From assembly GCA_021814855.1 (NCBI GenBank), contig JAKAHQ010000102.1:1-6409 (forward strand): 6,409 nucleotides of DNA, written 5' to 3'. Each line of letters starts with the position of its first letter. Positions within the stretch are counted from its first letter, which is position 1. The notes under the pieces are model-generated. The model worked only from the letters and a program-made list of their open reading frames with translations, was not told the DNA's origin and searched no databases. Both the position numbers and the translations under genes were made by a program. Origin of the DNA: Bacteroidota bacterium. GTDB taxonomy: Bacteria > Bacteroidota > Ignavibacteria > Ignavibacteriales > Melioribacteraceae. This document shows positions 5,373 to 6,409 of the stretch, piece after piece.

Positions 5373-6409
5373 TTAGTATTTATCGAATTCCCCTTTTCGC
5401 TTAAAGCTTTCATTTTATCGGAATGTGATTTAATAATTTCGAGTGTAGAAAGATCGGTATCGTAAATTGAATTCAATCCTTGTGGTTCTTGCGGCGGATC
5501 GCCGAAATATTGATCGCCCTCCCGCCATTTGGCATCCGCATTCGGATTGCGAGCGGTTCCGCCCCATGCCCAGAAATTTGTTCCTGCAATAGGAGCTCCT
5601 GCCGCTGCGCTGTCGTAAACAATTTCAAATATTTTTTTGAAATATTTATCGCGCGCGGTTGTAGGCGTTCCCGGTTTATACTGTTCAAAATCTCTCGGTA
5701 TTCCGAATTCTTCCATGGTGATTGGTTTGTTTAACTTGCGGGCATACGCCAAATGCTCATTAATATATTCAACTGCGTTTTTTTCTGTCCGCGGATAAGT
5801 TTCATCAATCTTAGTCGCGTCAAACCATCCCCAGTTCTTAGGCCAAAGATGCATAGTAGCATAATCAATATATTTGCTTTCATGGGCTTTCAAAAATATT
5901 TCTTCAGATTGCAAAGTGCCGGCAAGCCCTTCGCTTCCTGTTGTTACAAGATGATTGGGGTCCAAAAAATGAATAAGCTTTGCCGAGTCGTCGATCCATT
6001 TGTAAAATACATCTGCCGTTTTAATCACATCTAAATTTCTTCCCGGTCTCGGTTCGTTTGCAAGCTGCCAGGCCATAATGGTCGGATCATCGATATATGG
6101 AATGCCGGTGTATTTATTCACTCTTGTTGCTAACATACGTACATAACTATCGAAACATTCTTTTGCTTTTTCATTTAGATAAAACTCGGCGGAATAATCC
6201 ATGAACTTGCCGTACCCGATTTTTGGGTCATCAGGGTCTGGAATTTTATTGTCTTTAAACCATGCGTTGTACTGCGCCATGCCGCCTGTCCATTGCCAAT
6301 AATTATTCAGAAAAAGAACGGCGTGCATATTTCGTTTTCCCATTTCTGCAAGAAGGTAATCCAACCCATCCAACAAATCATTATCGTAAACTCCGCGAGA
6401 TTTTTGAAA
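5369..6409 (-). CDS. GH5 endo-beta-1,4-mannanase (probably GH5_7), N-terminus outside the window
   Basis: The reading frame is open to the right edge: 346 visible residues starting FQKSRGVYDND, so the gene is 5'-partial. Its true start and any signal peptide lie outside; the in-frame TTG at 6376 is not a credible start. The enzyme is a retaining (beta/alpha)8 glycosidase cleaving internal mannan bonds. Visible signatures in the 346-residue numbering are GLDYLLAEMGKR (15-26), LNNYWQWTGGMAQY (34-47), AWQLANEPRPGRN (113-125) with acid/base E119, MHLWP (186-190) with the conserved His, TMEEFGIPRD (231-240) with likely nucleophile E234, and NFWAWGG (278-284) with an active-site Trp. The long linker between strand 3 and the NEP motif, and the NNYWQWTGG and EEFG motifs, point to subfamily 7, the mannanase group. 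No carbohydrate-binding module follows the catalytic domain. It is the first visible gene of the cluster and joins GH26 through a 4-bp overlap. Confidence 0.9.
   Translation of the reverse strand, partial: FQKSRGVYDNDLLDGLDYLLAEMGKRNMHAVLFLNNYWQWTGGMAQYNAWFKDNKIPDPDDPKIGYGKFMDYSAEFYLNEKAKECFDSYVRMLATRVNKYTGIPYIDDPTIMAWQLANEPRPGRNLDVIKTADVFYKWIDDSAKLIHFLDPNHLVTTGSEGLAGTLQSEEIFLKAHESKYIDYATMHLWPKNWGWFDATKIDETYPRTEKNAVEYINEHLAYARKLNKPITMEEFGIPRDFEQYKPGTPTTARDKYFKKIFEIVYDSAAAGAPIAGTNFWAWGGTARNPNADAKWREGDQYFGDPPQEPQGLNSIYDTDLSTLEIIKSHSDKMKALSEKGNSINTK

Noticed and set aside
5473..6034. Open frames on both strands within the GH5 gene.
   Set aside because: They are in other frames of a gene with both catalytic glutamates in place.
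1..6409. CRISPR arrays, tRNA or rRNA genes, insertion sequences, toxin-antitoxin or phage genes.
   Set aside because: I looked for regularly spaced repeats, cloverleaf sequences, transposase motifs and small coupled gene pairs and saw none.

Overview
This window looks like part of a polysaccharide-utilisation operon for beta-mannan (gluco- or galactomannan). The source is probably a bacterium of the Bacteroidota/Ignavibacteriota side of the tree. That guess rests on moderate AT-richness, very AT-rich intergenic DNA, mostly weak Shine-Dalgarno signals, a lipobox-type secreted GH26 enzyme, and a GH130 protein that closely resembles the Bacteroides-type mannosylglucose phosphorylase. The phylum is inferred, not proven. 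No SusC/SusD-like genes are visible; the only transporter in the cluster is a sodium/solute symporter.

All recognisable genes lie on the minus strand, so transcription runs from the right edge to the left. In transcription order they are: (1) a GH5 endo-beta-mannanase, probably subfamily 7, cut at its N-terminus by the window edge (6409-5369); (2) a GH26 beta-mannanase with a lipoprotein signal peptide, whose longest reading frame overlaps the GH5 stop by 4 bp (5372-4116); (3) a 222-bp non-coding leader with a CG-centred 12-bp palindrome at 4036-4047, a plausible LacI-type operator; (4) a 636-residue sodium:solute symporter (3893-1983); (5) a GH130 4-O-beta-D-mannosyl-D-glucose phosphorylase (1948-755), 34 bp downstream with a clear ribosome binding site, closed by a strong intrinsic terminator at 689-732. 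A non-coding stretch (250-754) follows, and then the first 83 codons of an unrelated LysE-type exporter (249-1).

The inferred working model is as follows. The two mannanases cut mannan outside the cytoplasm into manno-oligosaccharides, mainly mannobiose. The symporter imports the short sugars with sodium. In the cytosol mannobiose is epimerised to mannosyl-glucose, and the GH130 enzyme splits that with phosphate into mannose 1-phosphate and glucose. The epimerase (cellobiose 2-epimerase) that the pathway needs is not in this window.

No wholly new system is evident. The items most worth a second look are the operator-like palindrome, the missing epimerase, and a set of direct and inverted repeats in the 250-754 gap.
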